From: Sparassis latifolia
Lineage: Eukaryota; Basidiomycota; Agaricomycetes; Polyporales; Sparassidaceae
Length of the DNA: 64,000 bases
Direction: 5' to 3'
NCBI GenBank assembly: GCA_018466975.1
Contig: CM031559.1
Span: 2,108,001-2,172,000 of the forward strand
The notes under the pieces were generated by a model. That model was not told where the DNA came from, did no database searches, and saw only the letters and a program-made list of their open reading frames with translations. Position numbers and translations under genes: made by a program. Shown piece after piece: positions 28,165-39,778 of the stretch (position 1 is its first letter; every line of letters starts with the position of its first letter).

Positions 28165-29580
28165 GGCTGACGATCCCTGGTACAACAATTGCTGGTAGTG
28201 GACACTTCTTTTATTGTTGTCGACCATGGAGCTGCGGTTGCACTCTACAATATTGTTCCTACTACTCTATGCCTCCGACTCCATTGATCAGTGGATCTTT
28301 GCATTTGGGCTAGCTTATCATTCCTCTCTGCTTGGTTGTCCGTCATACCTATCGTATAAGTCATATGCAACGAAACGTCCTCGATCCCCAGCCAGGATAA
28401 CCAAGTCTCGACTTCAAAACTTCATGATTACGACCCAAGTGTGAGAGTCCGCTGCATCATTTCACATATGTGTCCCTCCGAAATGTCACAAATGCCCACA
28501 ATAATAGAGCGTTTTCCACTCGAAGATGTTACCCTATTGCGGCAGCCGCCGGTGAGATGTGACACGGCCGGGTTCTCGGCAGCCTCTGAGGCGGAGCCTC
28601 TCGACGTGTTGGTCTCCTTGTCCTCTCCTCGTCGCCCATATGGTCGCTGTGATGCGAATGCCTGCTAGAAGTACGTCGCGTGGAACAGCCGCCCGCACAG
28701 CTGCGCTGGCCGTGATGCCGATGTCGACTGGTTGTGCGTTGTGCGTAACGCGGCTTATACGAGGTGCGCGACAGCCATACTCACCAAGAAGGCAAAATCC
28801 ATTAGCCTGTCCGCTACCTTCGTCGTCTCGACCGTACCTTTGAGCTCGCTGAGTTGTGAATCTCAACGGCAGGTTTGACACCCAAGCGACCACCGTATCA
28901 CCAACCGTTCGCACATGTATAAGCATGGTGAGTCCATGTTTCGATTTGTCGCGTACTGAGGCGTTATCCCTGAGACGAAACTTCCAGAGCGTGTCTTAAT
29001 TACTCCTTTCATCCCCTGCTCGTGGTAACTCTATCTTGCGTTTAAGCACCTCACTGTCGCGCTTTGAGAGACTCTACTGTGCTGACCGAAGACCTTTGAA
29101 GCTGTTATCATCCTGCTCTTGGAGGGCATGTGTTTCAGCGTTTGCCCTTGAGGTTCAGATGCATTCGCATCGATTTTCAAGCTATTGGCGCGTTTATCGC
29201 CACTTCTCTGGAGTGCAACGGGTTGCTGTTGGCCTCATTCTGCAACTCGTCTCGCTTGCCTCCACACCGTGACCCTGCAACCAGGCGCTGAGCCCCCCCC
29301 ACGGTGACGGCTACGGAATCAAGACGACGACGCCCGTGATGCCCACCTAGTACTCATGAAGGCCAGGGTCCTCCTTATCTCGCGAACCGATCGCCATGCG
29401 GAATCCATGCCCCATGATGACAATTACTGTGCGGACGACACCGCTAGGTACGGCTCGTCGAGGCGGTGCAAGTACCTTGGGGTACATGCGTGGCTCACGG
29501 CGAAGCACGGAAGTGGTTCAATCCTTGAGGGAATGATCACATGTGAGGCAACACGGAGGCAGAGATTGAACAGTGTCTTG
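28165..29580. other. Intergenic, no gene supported
   Basis: Downstream of the multi-exon gene. Between 28530 and 28930 both strands are open for 90-130 codons, with arginine/alanine-rich translations and no domain. A run of C occurs at about 29290-29300. No tRNA or repeat recognised. Confidence 0.35.
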
Positions 29581-29588
29581 TATTTAAA
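29581..29588 (+). promoter_or_regulatory. TATA box of the proline-rich gene
   Basis: TATTTAAA lies 66 bases before the ATG at 29647, followed by a pyrimidine-rich leader and GCTACCATGA, a good fungal start context. Confidence 0.5.
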
Positions 29589-29646
29589 TGCCTTCCAGCA
29601 GTCCCACCCTCATCCCCCACCTCTCGCACAAACACTATACGCTACC

Positions 29647-30942
29647 ATGAATACCGACCAGGACAATGGAATGTCCAAGTTGCATACTTACCAGTTAGTT
29701 CTCCTTGATCTCGCAGTATCTGCGCACACCGAGACCAACGTCTCTCCACCTGCTCAGTCCGGCACGGTGATCAAGTACTCTGAGTCGTCCCAGCGTAATA
29801 TTGTCCCCCCGGATCCTACCGTATCTTCCTCTGCAGCCACATCCTCCTGGTACTCTTCCCAGCAGTGATGGTTCCGGAGCCACCAGCTCCACATTGTCAG
29901 CCCTGAGCCTGTCTCCCCTGCCCGACCCACCCCTGCGGCTATCAGCCACTCCATATACCACCCCAGCCCCTGCTCTCCCTCCCCGACTCATGAAGTCAAG
30001 TGCGAACGCTCTGATGCTGACTCTTTCATCTTTGAGCTCGCACCACCATCCCCGCCTCCACCAATATCCAATCACTCCCCGCTTGCAGAGGTCCCCCTCC
30101 GAGCCACCGGTGCGTGCTCCGCCATGCGCAAGATGATGAGCGTCTTCCGCCTCGATCCCTTCGCCGTGCACAATGGCCATGGGGCTGCCGTCGCTGCCTT
30201 GCCCCTCATGGAGGTCGGGCCCCTCACCGAGGAGCCCGTAATAGTCGAAATTTCAGGTCCACCTCGAGTACTCCCTGGTCCCCCAGAGCCCGGAGCCCGA
30301 GGACAACCACCAGTACGCCAGCCATCACATTTATAGGTATTATCAGTACCCTCCAGGGCACCTCTCGTCATCTCCCGCGCCAAGCATCTATGCGGGCACA
30401 TACGACGCGCTCGGCGATGAGAGCCAGTGGCTGTTCAGAGACTGGGACCTCGAGTATCGCTCCGGTCCCGTGGATGAGCCCTCCTCATCTTTCGCATCCA
30501 TCATGACCCCGGTGCAGAGCCTCTACTGGGGTATGCAGCACGGCATGGAAGCTAACATCCCGTTTCCAACTACGAGGTGCGCACTTTAATTATCCCCTAC
30601 CAATGTGGTGGACAGGTAACATTTCTTCGAACAGTTTCCTGGGGGTCGCAGCCGAACATTCCTAGCAAGCATCAGCAGCAGCAGCAGCAATAATAACAAC
30701 AGCATTGGCAGGGCCATGAGTATGAGCTGCAGGCTGTCTCGCCCTCGCAGCACTTATTCGTACCCCCCACGCGCCATTTGCACAAGTACCGCCAGCCCCT
30801 GCAGCCCACGTTCTCTCCACCCGCATTATACAATAGCATGTACTCGCTAGCATCAGCGCTCGATGTGCTGGACGGGTTCCCTGCCTCTACGGAGTACCCA
30901 CTACGGGCTCAGGGCTCGGTGTTGAATGCTGAGAGACCGTAA
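29647..30942 (+). pseudogene. Proline-rich basidiomycete protein of the DPFAVHN type, frame-disrupted
   Basis: The ATG at 29647 starts MNTDQDNGMSKLHTYQ, followed by a probable short intron, then a Ser/Pro-rich segment and the best block: KCERSDADSFIFELAPPSPP...FRLDPFAVHNG (about 30000-30170), which I recall from uncharacterised basidiomycete proteins. The coding frame shifts near 30250 (an extra A in GAAATTTC) and continues with HLEYSLVPQSPEPEDNHQY and WLFRDWDLEYRSG to an intron at about 30575-30633. After a CAG repeat there are two TAA codons, then the same frame resumes (QQHWQGHEYELQAVSPSQHL) to TAA at 30940-30942. An in-frame TGA lies near 29868. The good codon usage around the breaks suggests either recent decay or assembly indels. 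Function unknown. Confidence 0.62.
30674..30693 (+). repeat. CAG trinucleotide repeat inside the gene
   Basis: Six CAG-type triplets followed by AATAATAACAAC. It would encode polyglutamine in the frame that resumes downstream, or Ser/Asn in another. Tracts of this kind often change length. Confidence 0.7.
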
Positions 30943-31539
30943 TTGCACCATTCTCTTTCAGCGGACCCAGTCGACACAGTGGACAGAGGCCACACAAGTG
31001 GTGGCACTTGGTACTGACAGGGGATGGGTGTACCTGGAGGCATTGCCCGGGATTGTGCTTAGTCCGATGGTGACGTTCTCGTGCCTCACTCGGAGAGACA
31101 ACGAGCATGGGAGGAGTTGTGGTGGACTTGGGGACGATGATACCATTACTAAATGATAGACCAGTCTTCCTCAATTGTACGAGCGGTGGGGGACAAAATC
31201 GTAAAGAAGACGTGGGTGTTATTCACCTAGCCTGCAAACATCGTCAAGCGATACATTTCCTGGTCGACAAGTTCCATCTCTTCCCTCCAAGCACCAGAAG
31301 GCTCTCTCTGTACTGCCTGAAGCATACAGGAATGAGGTCGCTAAAGGAGCAAAGTATTGATGAACATACCGGGCGCAGCACCAGCGGGATCCCCATAGCA
31401 GTGTTTGCTATACCTAGCAAAACATCGGGATGCAACGAAGGCTGCGGAAGTAGATGTTCAGAACGCTCCAGCGAGCATTGCCAGGCATGGACTTACTGAT
31501 CTCACAACAAGAGCATCACAAGAGCCCATGTGTGAGGGA
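30943..31539. other. Intergenic, no gene supported
   Basis: Short open frames on both strands (30887-31174 minus, 31107-31499 plus) without domain or splice support. It may include a last exon of the preceding gene (WTEATQVVALGTDRGWVYLE) if 30939-30980 is an intron. Confidence 0.3.
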
Positions 31540-32913
31540 GGCGCGGATATGTTCCGAGCTTGCTCACGGAACAGAGCGAGCTGACGTCTGATGAATAATT
31601 AATCGACAGTCTGAATTGATAGCAAAAAATTGCTCTTGGGAGACTTACTGTAACCCAGTAGGTTGCACTGCAGAGTGCGAGCACATTTTGATACAAAGCC
31701 TGAATGTGAATCCATGACCTGCTTGAAGCAAGGTAAGCTTTAGCATTGCGAAATTTCCGGCAGCTGCAGTAGGAACTGCGGAGTACATTAAGCGGCAAGC
31801 TATTAGTTTATATTGTGTACAAACGCATTGTACTTACCGTCAGCACATTTCAAATTGGATAAAATATGTGGCTTGTGCTCGTAATGAGTGGTCCACAGCA
31901 ATATCGACATGCGTGGCCACGTCGGGATGGATGATACTCCCTGCAGGCGAACTCTCAGCAATTCAGCTTTGCGGGAATGTACATCAGTTCGAAGAATTGG
32001 AGTGACAACCTACAAAGAGGACGAACCTAACTCGTGTAGCTTTTCCCAATGCTTGGGTTTGTCTCCTGCCCAGTTTCGTTCTGCCCATTCGGCATCTCTC
32101 CACAGGCGGTCGCTAGCGACGTTGAAAAGACAGCTACGACCTATGGTAATCCAGCGGTGTTCGATTTGGTCTGGCGTATCACCCAAAGGAACGAGCTTGG
32201 AGTGAACTGCAGAATTTACGGCCGCCCAGAGGGGCGCAACCAGCTCACCATTCCAAGACTGGACGTAAAACTGAGGCGTCACGGAAGCACGGCTGTACTC
32301 CTCCTCGTCCTTAGATAGAACGCGGCGCACCAAATGCCAACATACGCCAGCATTTGCATAGCATGACCTTGGCTTGAAATACGATAGCTGTGTCATCGTA
32401 CGCAAGGGTGTGTGTCCGCAAAGCCTGGATATTAACGACCTATATTTTCGGTAAGAGATGATTAGCTCTAAAAGGATATCAGATGAGGCACCTTCTAGAC
32501 GACTGTCCTGCAACTCGTAGGGGGGCGATTGAAGCGCTACTAGTAGGTCGATGTGGCCTGGCTTTACAGTGGATAAACTCAATTATAGGGTCGAACAAAC
32601 CCTTTAGAGCAAGTGCAGAGATAGAAGTACCGGTCGCTTCGGTAACTGCTATCAATCCTGATAAGACCTGACGCGGAGGGTCCGACGCCGTGACACGCGC
32701 TGTGCTGGCAGGAGCTACAGCGGGTAGAGCGTTACGTACCCAAGAATACAAAGTCCACACGACGGTCTCACGACCCTCCCCATCAAAAGGATCGATGCTC
32801 GGACCGGCTGGATCGGAGACTTCCATTTGCATTATCTCGGACGAGTCAGTGTTCACATCGCAACACGTTTCGCCTATCTCCCAAGAGTGCCCACTGCCTA
32901 GAAGTCTGGACAT
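31540..32913 (-). CDS. Unrecognised multi-exon gene
   Basis: Minus-strand coding signal in two long frames: 32913 to about 32580 (EMQ-like acidic start, then SISALALKGLFDPIIEFIH) and 32582-32010 (HIDLLVALQSPPYELQDSRLEGASSDILLEL, then WHLVRRVLSKDEEEYSRA and WNGELVAPLWAAVNSAVHSK). The two join at about 32575 only by a 1-base shift. A further stretch at 31980-31870 ends at a GTAAGTAC donor and a candidate exon (SYCSCRKFRNAKAYLASSR) lies at 31790-31735, so the gene probably continues to about 31540. Leu/Trp-rich helical composition; I recognise no domain. Could be a decayed or indel-affected gene. Confidence 0.5.
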
Positions 32914-34730
32914 GTGAATGTGACGAAAAGGCTGAGACTGAACCCTTAATCGAGGCCTCTGGTTCCGTCAATGGGCCCAAACTGTGACTCGTGAGCCAGA
33001 AGATCCCAGACGTATTGCGCAACGGTGTCGGAACGGTCTCAACACACTCCGCGAGAAACACCGAGCCCCGGAGTTAGAGTACGCCTTAGCAGTCTCCTAT
33101 CATACCATAGTCTCAATCATTGTGAAGATCGGTGCCATACTTCGCGATCGTCGCGCTGCTCTGCCGATTGTACTATTTGTTCGCGACCGATCGGACCTTG
33201 ATCCATGCTACAGTCACGGGAAACATGAACGGCTACAAAGCTGTGAGTGATACGAACTCTTGGTTCGCCGATACCAGCTCGTTGATCGTCGTTTGGTCAA
33301 GTGGGGGAAGTTCCTCCGAGCTTATCCTCAACCTTGTGAATTTAAATAGACCTTACTGGGCACTCTTCGGTAGTGTTAAAACTAATGAAGTGAGATAATG
33401 TGGAAAACGCGGCATATCCGAATCGTCATGTAACAAACCCATCGAAAGGTGCGTGCTTGGAGCCGAGAGGAGGTATGCGAACGTAGCATCTACTAAGAGC
33501 GGCATTGTGCGAAGATGCTGTGACTGGTGGGAAGAAAAAGACGGCGGAGCGCGGAAATAATCTGCAGGATGGTTATGTTAATTGTTCCTAGACCACGTGA
33601 AGAAGCAAACAATAGTGGAGACTCGTCTGTCGGGACTGATCTGGTCATAAGGCGCAGCTGAGCTGCAACGAAAAACCCCTTGGCAGCACGCGATATCACA
33701 CTCGGGGAGAGAGTGGGTTGAGATTATCACGCACCGCAGTAGTCCCGAAGGCAGGCCATTCAATTAGATGTGCAGATCTGAGCACGTACTACATACTCAC
33801 GAGTAGTTAGCCCTGCGAAAATGAACCCGCAATCTATACGTCGTATGGTCCGACTGCTAGCTTTTTCGTACACCTCGGCAGACGGTCTTAAGGTGGAAAG
33901 GAGGTGGCCAATCATTGCATAACCGCAGAACATACTCGTCCCCCCGTCAGGAATTCTGACGGAGAAGCAGAGTCCACACTCGAAGATGCGATTATCTGGA
34001 GCCAATTACTGCAAAAACAGGTGCACCAGACGCCAGTCAATCAACGCGTAGAGTCGCGCAAACAGTGACTCACGAATATCCAGCGCTCAGCAGGTGATTC
34101 TCAGGGAGAGACATCTGGTACATCCTGCGAGAACGACTCACCGGTAAAAAGAACTCAGAATAGCGTTGATATTTGAATACTTACACTTTGGATGTACTTA
34201 GTAGGATGTCGGCGACTAATGATAATCAACGAGGTACCCGATTAATCATCACAGCTTAGCTGGAAGCGCCGACGCTGAGCACACGCGTGAGAACGGAGAG
34301 ATTCCGCGATCTACCGCAGATCGAAAGAAGACCTCCGAAGGAATATCCTCTGCGCCCCGTAATCATGACACTGCGTACGCCTGTGACCGCTTTGAATGAT
34401 ACTAAGCCAAAGATATCTCACCGGCGAAACATATCCTTTGTCTAGTCGCAGCCTCGAAAGTCTCATCTTGGTCGAGTCTAAATCTGTCGTGTATTCCGCC
34501 CGTCGCGTATCGAAATTTCGTTTAAATGCCAGCAGTCGGATTGTATCATTTTCGCAGAGAGAGAAAAAAAGAACTTCAAGTTTCCATCAACGAATCACTG
34601 TCAGCGTGATTGCATGTGGCCAGAAGTACGCTTCGCATATTTATCATCCGCCGTCTCTTTTTGCGGGATGTTTCTCTGTCGGTTTACTCAACAGAAGCCC
34701 CATTGTACGGGCGCTGGGGTCCTTCTTCCA
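32914..34730. other. Intergenic, no gene supported
   Basis: Many short frames on both strands (largest 33132-33398 plus, 33760-34005 minus, 34396-34755 plus). None shows a motif. The far end holds the promoter of the next gene. Confidence 0.35.
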
Positions 34731-34738
34731 TATAAATA
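34731..34738 (+). promoter_or_regulatory. TATA box of the 34789 gene
   Basis: TATAAATA, 58 bases before the ATG at 34789. Confidence 0.55.
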
Positions 34739-34788
34739 CTTTGGAACTGCAGTGAGTGCCCCAGTCATCGAAGCGCCTCCTGTCCCTA

Positions 34789-36052
34789 ATGGCTTCATAT
34801 CCCTTCGACCCAATTTACAGACCATGTGACGACACTAACAGCAATGATCCTCATGGTTTCTTACCGTATCGCCGTCGCATTAAATCAACGCAAGGGCTAC
34901 CCCTGGAATACAACAGGTTCGAGCACAGACTGAAGGTGTTTTCTTGGTATGTGACCTTCATTCTTCATTCGCTCAATCATGACACGTAGCGCTGGTGGTT
35001 CAGGCCAGTCGATGCCGATGGCCAGCGTGTCCCCCCTGAACGCTTTCAAGATTACCGCGCAACACATGAATTCAAGTACCCTGGCTGCTTATGTGCCTCT
35101 TTAGATACGGACGCAAATGCATTCACGGAAAGCATAGTGGCGATACACCGTTCAGACACTGATAGCAGTCTGTGGGTGGCCATGTGCTCCCGAGGCATCT
35201 GCGGATACTGGTGTATGTGTCTATCCTTTACCTGCTACCCATTTCTAACGTTGTACTCAGTATGGCTGGAACAGTATTATATTAAAGGAGATATTCCTGT
35301 TCGGCAATATGCTCTCAGCAGTGAGTATGGCATATCTAGCGTTGATTTTTCTTGATCGTAATATGTACAGGCACCAAGAGATCCGAGACACTTCTTCCTA
35401 AAGTGATGCAATTCAGTGCTGCTTGGCCCAATACTCCCCCTAAACCTACTCCGGCACAGCCCAGTAGTAAGTAGCCTGCTGGGTCTTTTCATTTCTATTT
35501 TATGTGACGAGTTTTTCAGAACGCGCACCCTACAATTCGGCAGAATTGTCCCCATTGAATACTGGAAGGTCTAGCCAAAAGCGTCCCAGTAGGTTGTTCA
35601 GCATGGCTTCATCGAGAGAGGATCTGATGTCACGCTAGGCAGTAACAATGGTGATTGTAATGCCATTGGTCTTGCGAAGCTCTTGAAGCGCAGAGTGCGA
35701 GATTCAAGCGGTACATGTACTACTCTGCATACCTTTCCACAGTAGCCAATCTCTCACTTTCGGTGATTTACCAGCCACTGAGCCCGGGAACATTCCCCAA
35801 AATAATTCCCTTCAGCTTCCGATGGCGGCTATGCCTCAAGGCCCCCCTCCAGCCGATTTTCAGGATGACGAATACGTTTTCACGCGTTTGATGAAGCTCA
35901 ATGATATGAAAGAGCCGGGATTACCTATAGAAGAATTTCGGCGTCTTTTCGTGAAGTGCCCATGCTCAATGGTGATGACAACTTCAGCATACCGATGGCA
36001 CCATTGCAAATGGAATGGGGATGTTGTCGACCTCACGGATGATGCGGTTTAA
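34789..36052 (+). CDS. Small basidiomycete protein with CxC...HHxC C-terminus
   Basis: Exons 34789-34946, 35004-35212, 35261-35320, 35371-35466 and 35520 on join in phase with introns of 57, 48, 50 and 53 bases. They encode MASYPFDPIYRPC..., WPVDADGQRVPPERFQ, VAIHRSDTDSSLWVAMCSRG, then a Pro/Ser-rich part. As read, exon 5 ends at TAG 35636-35638 (213 residues). Coding continues in a shifted frame (SDVTLGSNNGDCNAIGLAKL) and, after a probable intron at about 35710-35752, in a last exon (SLTFGDLPATEP... to 36052) that ends LPIEEFRRLFVKCPCSMVMT followed by TSAYRWHHC. The Cys/His pattern suggests a small zinc site, and I recall similar C-termini in uncharacterised basidiomycete proteins. A 1-base indel near 35600-35630 would join both parts. 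Confidence 0.6.
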
Positions 36053-37016
36053 TGTCGTGCATGTATCGCAGTGTTTAACCATGAAAAGATGTGCCAGTGT
36101 ACTGGTGAATACCATCCCCTCCATCATGTTCTCCTGTGCAGCCTTCCTCTCTGAAAGTTAAAGCAGTACATCGGTGAGTAGGATACTAAGTGAATAACAT
36201 CTAGTGAGTCGAATCAGGGGCGAGGGAAACGCACCTTCAAAGAACTCCATGAGTTCCCCGAGTCTTCACGGTATTCTATTTCTTAAACCCAAATACCACC
36301 AATAGACATCAGGAAGGTAGGATGCCTCTGCAAGATCCTGCCGCATAGGTCCTCAATTTGGATGTGTCGCATACTATGGGAGGCAGTGGGTTACGCACTT
36401 ACTCGTCAGAATTCGGACGACGAAGAAAGTGAATTCTGCCGCGCATGCGTTGCAGACTCCACTGTTGGAATGTATAAGAAGGTTGGTTCTTGAGCGGATC
36501 GTCCTTGGCATGGTATCATTCTCTTTTGTTGCAGCGGTACCGCGGGACACCAAAGCCGTTGCAGACCCGCTGAAGTAATGCAGATTGCCAACCCGTGGGC
36601 ATTGCGGTTTGCAGCTGCGATTCGAAGAAGATATACGTAATATATCATAGCTCTAAGATCTCATGTCACAGCTATCTCTCTCTCTCTCTCTCTCTTCATT
36701 AGTATAGCGTCTCTGCTTACGCGCCTGGTAGACGGTTTGGCCAGCAGTTCACACATTCAGTCGCCCATCATTGCTTATAACCTCTCATGTATCCTTTTCT
36801 ACCCTAGCAAAATTCCATCTTTTAATCTTCAGCTCTGAAATTTGAGAGCAAATTGCAGCGTAATAGTGATCTTGAATTTTGAACTCCATTATCCTTTCAA
36901 AAGCGCCGCGACAAACTGGTAGTCGGAGAACTCATACAGATTGCGAATGACAGCACCGAAAGTCGTACCATTTTACAAGTAGGGACTGCATGGGTGAATA
37001 AGTGCTTAGTGAATGA
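36053..37016. other. Intergenic with a CT microsatellite
   Basis: No gene supported. Contains an uninterrupted CT run at about 36674-36695. The remainder is unremarkable. Confidence 0.45.
36674..36695. repeat. (CT)n microsatellite
   Basis: About eleven consecutive CT dinucleotides. Confidence 0.9.
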
Positions 37017-37171
37017 CTAGACTAGATCATACATGCGACGTCGACCTACAGGGACGAAAGCTTCCGCCGCGGCATCTTCTAACTCCTCCTCGATGTGCAG
37101 GTTCTTCTGCTCATCCGGAGGACCATTAAATGTGAGTCAAGTCTTCAGACAAGAAATGTCTCTCAGCAGGT
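37017..37171 (-). CDS. Possible gene end left of the gap
   Basis: A minus-strand frame reads FNGPPDEQKNLHIEEELEDA and continues AAAEAFVPVGRRRMYDLV to a stop at 37017-37019: acidic, with good codon use. It does not match the dioxygenase that enters the gap from the right, so it may be the end of another gene or of a divergent copy. Identity unknown. Confidence 0.3.
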
Positions 37172-37271
37172 NNNNNNNNNNNNNNNNNNNNNNNNNNNNN
37201 NNNNNNNNNNNNNNNNNNNNNNNNNNNNNNNNNNNNNNNNNNNNNNNNNNNNNNNNNNNNNNNNNNNNNNN
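37172..37271. other. Assembly gap of 100 N
   Basis: Exactly 100 N, the conventional filler for a gap of unknown size. It cuts a gene similar to the one at 39779-41213, so a collapsed or unresolved paralogous region is likely. Translations across it are meaningless. Confidence 0.99.
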
Positions 37272-37392
37272 CCTTCCACAGTTTGTCGATCTCTTCTTCG
37301 TCGCCCGCCTTGATCTTCTCGTAGTCGACCACAAGCAGCGGATGCATGGGCACATTTTCAGGGAAGAGGGGAATCGTTGTGAGGCCTGGCAT
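37272..37392 (-). CDS. N-terminus of a 2-oxoglutarate/Fe(II) dioxygenase paralogue, cut by gap
   Basis: ATG at 37392, then 40 residues (MPGLTTIPLFPENVPMHPLL...AGDEEEIDKLWK) that match the start of the intact gene at 41213 (MPGLATFPPFPENVPTHALL...AGDAAEIDKLWK) at most positions. The frame enters the N run at 37271. Orientation and start are the same as in the intact copy, about 3.8 kb away, so this is the tandem paralogue. Nothing more of it is seen left of the gap. Confidence 0.75.
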
Positions 37393-38472
37393 AGTGATGG
37401 AGCTCGGTGTACCGCGCTGATAGAGGCCTGCGAATACCTATATAACCGATGGCGAGGATTTTTCTCAGCTGACTATTGACGTATGTTCCTTTAGCGCCGC
37501 AGCATCCTGCACTCATGGCAATCCCAGAACCGGTGGGAAAGAGAACAGATGGACGGATCGAACTATGGTATCGCACTTCTTCATCATAGACGTCTCGCCA
37601 ACGACGAGAAAGGAGGTTGAGAAGCACACCTTGTCAGGGAAGACGATTTGCATTTCCCATCCGCCAGGCAAGATGTTGAGAAATAGGTTGTAGTTCGGTA
37701 CGCGTTGCCACGTACACACATCGCAAGCCTCTGAGGACAAATGAGAATCATCTATTGTGCTGGGAACGCACCTTCCTGACCAACAGCTCCAAAGGCCTGA
37801 TCACCTGTACAATCGAGGAGCACCCCAGACTTGCCACGAAGACGTCACCGGCTCCCTCTCCGTGGCGTCACGGAAGCTGAGACAAATATCCCTACAGCAG
37901 GAACACTGTCTGACAAACTTTAGGATGAAACTGTCCTCACCTGACGTGCATCCTGACGCGCAGAGCGTGAAAATCCGGGAGCGACTCTGCTCTACTTCAT
38001 CGAACACGTCGTCTTGAGTGTAAAAGACACCAGCCGACACCAGCCGACACCAGCCGAGACTAGGTCACTACGATAATAGTTGAAACCTGTACAAGAAGCT
38101 TGCTCCTGGGCCGGTCAGTCGTCACTGAAGGAAATGGAAGGCGCAAAGAGGTATAAAAAGAGAAGGCGGAGCGCACCTCAATCATGGCTCAGCGTGGAAC
38201 AAAGGGAAGACACCGTCCTCCCAGAAGTCTTTCGCCACATACATTGTTTTGGTTTACAAGGCGGAAATGTCGAGCTTGAAGTAGATCAGGGATGGAACGG
38301 GGTGAAGCGAAATCTTGCAGCATTTTACAACATATGATTCATGTACGAGAAACAGGTTCCTCAACTCGATGATCGCAGACAGACTAATAACGTCGACGAT
38401 ATATACTGCAATGCAGATAGTCAGCGTGAACTGTGACAGTGAACGCGGCGCGACAAAGCTAAAATGAAGCTA
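37393..38472. other. Unassigned stretch with coding-like minus-strand segments
   Basis: Minus-strand frames at 37740-37513 (VCTWQRVPNYNLFLNILPGG...IVFPDKVCFSTSFLVVGE), 38040-37801 (FDEVEQSRSRIFTLCASG) and about 38290-38190 (YVAKDFWEDGVFPLFHAEP) look like exons of one decayed or unrecognised gene, but I cannot connect them. A 10-base tandem repeat (GACACCAGCC, nearly four copies) is at about 38025-38063. Confidence 0.3.
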
Positions 38473-39690
38473 TCACCAGTTGCGTTCCAGTCCCAGCCGA
38501 CGCATCCGGTTTTGCCGGTAGGTTCTCAGCTCATCCACCACTTGTCTCCATTGAGTAGCGCCTCCTCCAGGAACGGGGTGGGACGCGAGTCTTGTGAGCC
38601 GACGAAGGTCAATGTCAGGGAAGATAGCAGTGAGAAAGGATGTGACCCCAGCAGGGTCTGTGATCGAGGGATTCCACCAGTGAGGATTTGAAAGGAGATA
38701 GCGCATAGAACGACACAGGCATTTGGGGTGCGGTTTCGGGTGCAGGGAGCCCATGGAAGTCGATCGGGGGTAGATCAAGGAACCTCAGGTTCCGGCAAAG
38801 ACGCGCAAACGCAACCAGTACATGGCATGCATTTGGTATCAGAGACAGGGACACATAGTTCGTGCGTATCCCAAGTGCATCTATTTTTGGCCATGCGACC
38901 GCCGTTGCAATGAGATCAGTGTCAGAAAGTAATACCGTTGCCGGAACCTGTATGCTGATGTTTTGCAGGTCACGCAAGGACATATGTGGTTCGAGAACAT
39001 CGAATAGCGATGTCCGATGGTGAACGTAAGCATGGAAATCAATGGCACGTAAAGAAGGGTATCTTGAAGCTATGGTCGATAAGAGTGGCTGAGGGTGGAA
39101 TGGCTCGATATCTGTTCCATCCGTGAGGTAGAGCAGAATTGCAGCGATGGACGGGGAGAGAACCATAGACAAGATTAGCGTGGCAACAGAAAGTATGGCA
39201 CAGATAGCGAGCCGTCGCAGCGTGGTGAATCCAAGTTACAGCCAGCATCGTGGGCAGAGATCGAGGTGGTCTGAATGTCCAGATCGATTAGACACGGCAA
39301 CGTTGCCAGCCCTTCCCGAAGGGAAAGATTGAGGTGATCTAGATTGAGATGGACTAGCGAAAGATCCCTGCAAGAGTTGACAGGCACCAGACACAACGGG
39401 TTACGGACTCCTCAAATGGATATATCTTGTAGTAGGGGAGCGTAGGCAAAAATGGACTTCAAATAGTCTCGCGCAGCTTTTCCATCCTCGGTCAAGTCAC
39501 ATTTGTATGGGAAAATTACACCACCGAGGGAAATGGAGAGGTGGCGGAGTGATGGTGGAATCAATGAGAGAGGTGTCGCCGAGAGTTGCTCTAGTAAGAA
39601 CTGCTGTGATGGCAAAATGTTGGCATGCTGCGAACACAGCTCTTAGATACCATCTGTTAGCCGCGTGAGTGCAACATTTCAAGCACAGCT
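38473..39690 (-). pseudogene. F-box/LRR-like gene lacking its F-box, frameshifted
   Basis: Leucine-rich-repeat type coding on the minus strand: PSQQFLLEQLSATPLSLIPP and SLRHLSISLGG (about 39610-39530), SLVHLNLDHLNLSLREGLAT (about 39360-39300), LSPSIAAILLYLTDG and YPSLRAIDFHAYV (about 39160-39030), AVAWPKIDALGIRTNYVSLS (about 38900) and a C-terminus typical of basidiomycete F-box proteins (NPSITDPAGVTSFLTAIFPD...ATQWRQVVDELRTY) ending at 38473. The N-terminal F-box, normally about 100 residues upstream of these repeats, is absent because the dioxygenase gene ends at 39779, only about 100 bases before. Frame changes near 39410, 39190 and 38690. A decayed member of a large family of substrate-adaptor-like genes. 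Confidence 0.65.
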
Positions 39691-39778
39691 TGGTCGGCAA
39701 ACAACGAGTATGCATTCTGCGTCCTGACCTCTAGTGATGTAGCACGTACACCAGGTTTCAATTGGATCTCTCCCATCA

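Noticed and set aside
28534..28926. Open frames of 90-130 codons on both strands
   Set aside because: Arg/Ala-rich translations without motifs and no splice or promoter support; open because of high GC.
37033..37479. Plus-strand frames running through the N gap
   Set aside because: Translation of N is meaningless, and the plus-strand frame is antisense to a recognisable dioxygenase N-terminus.
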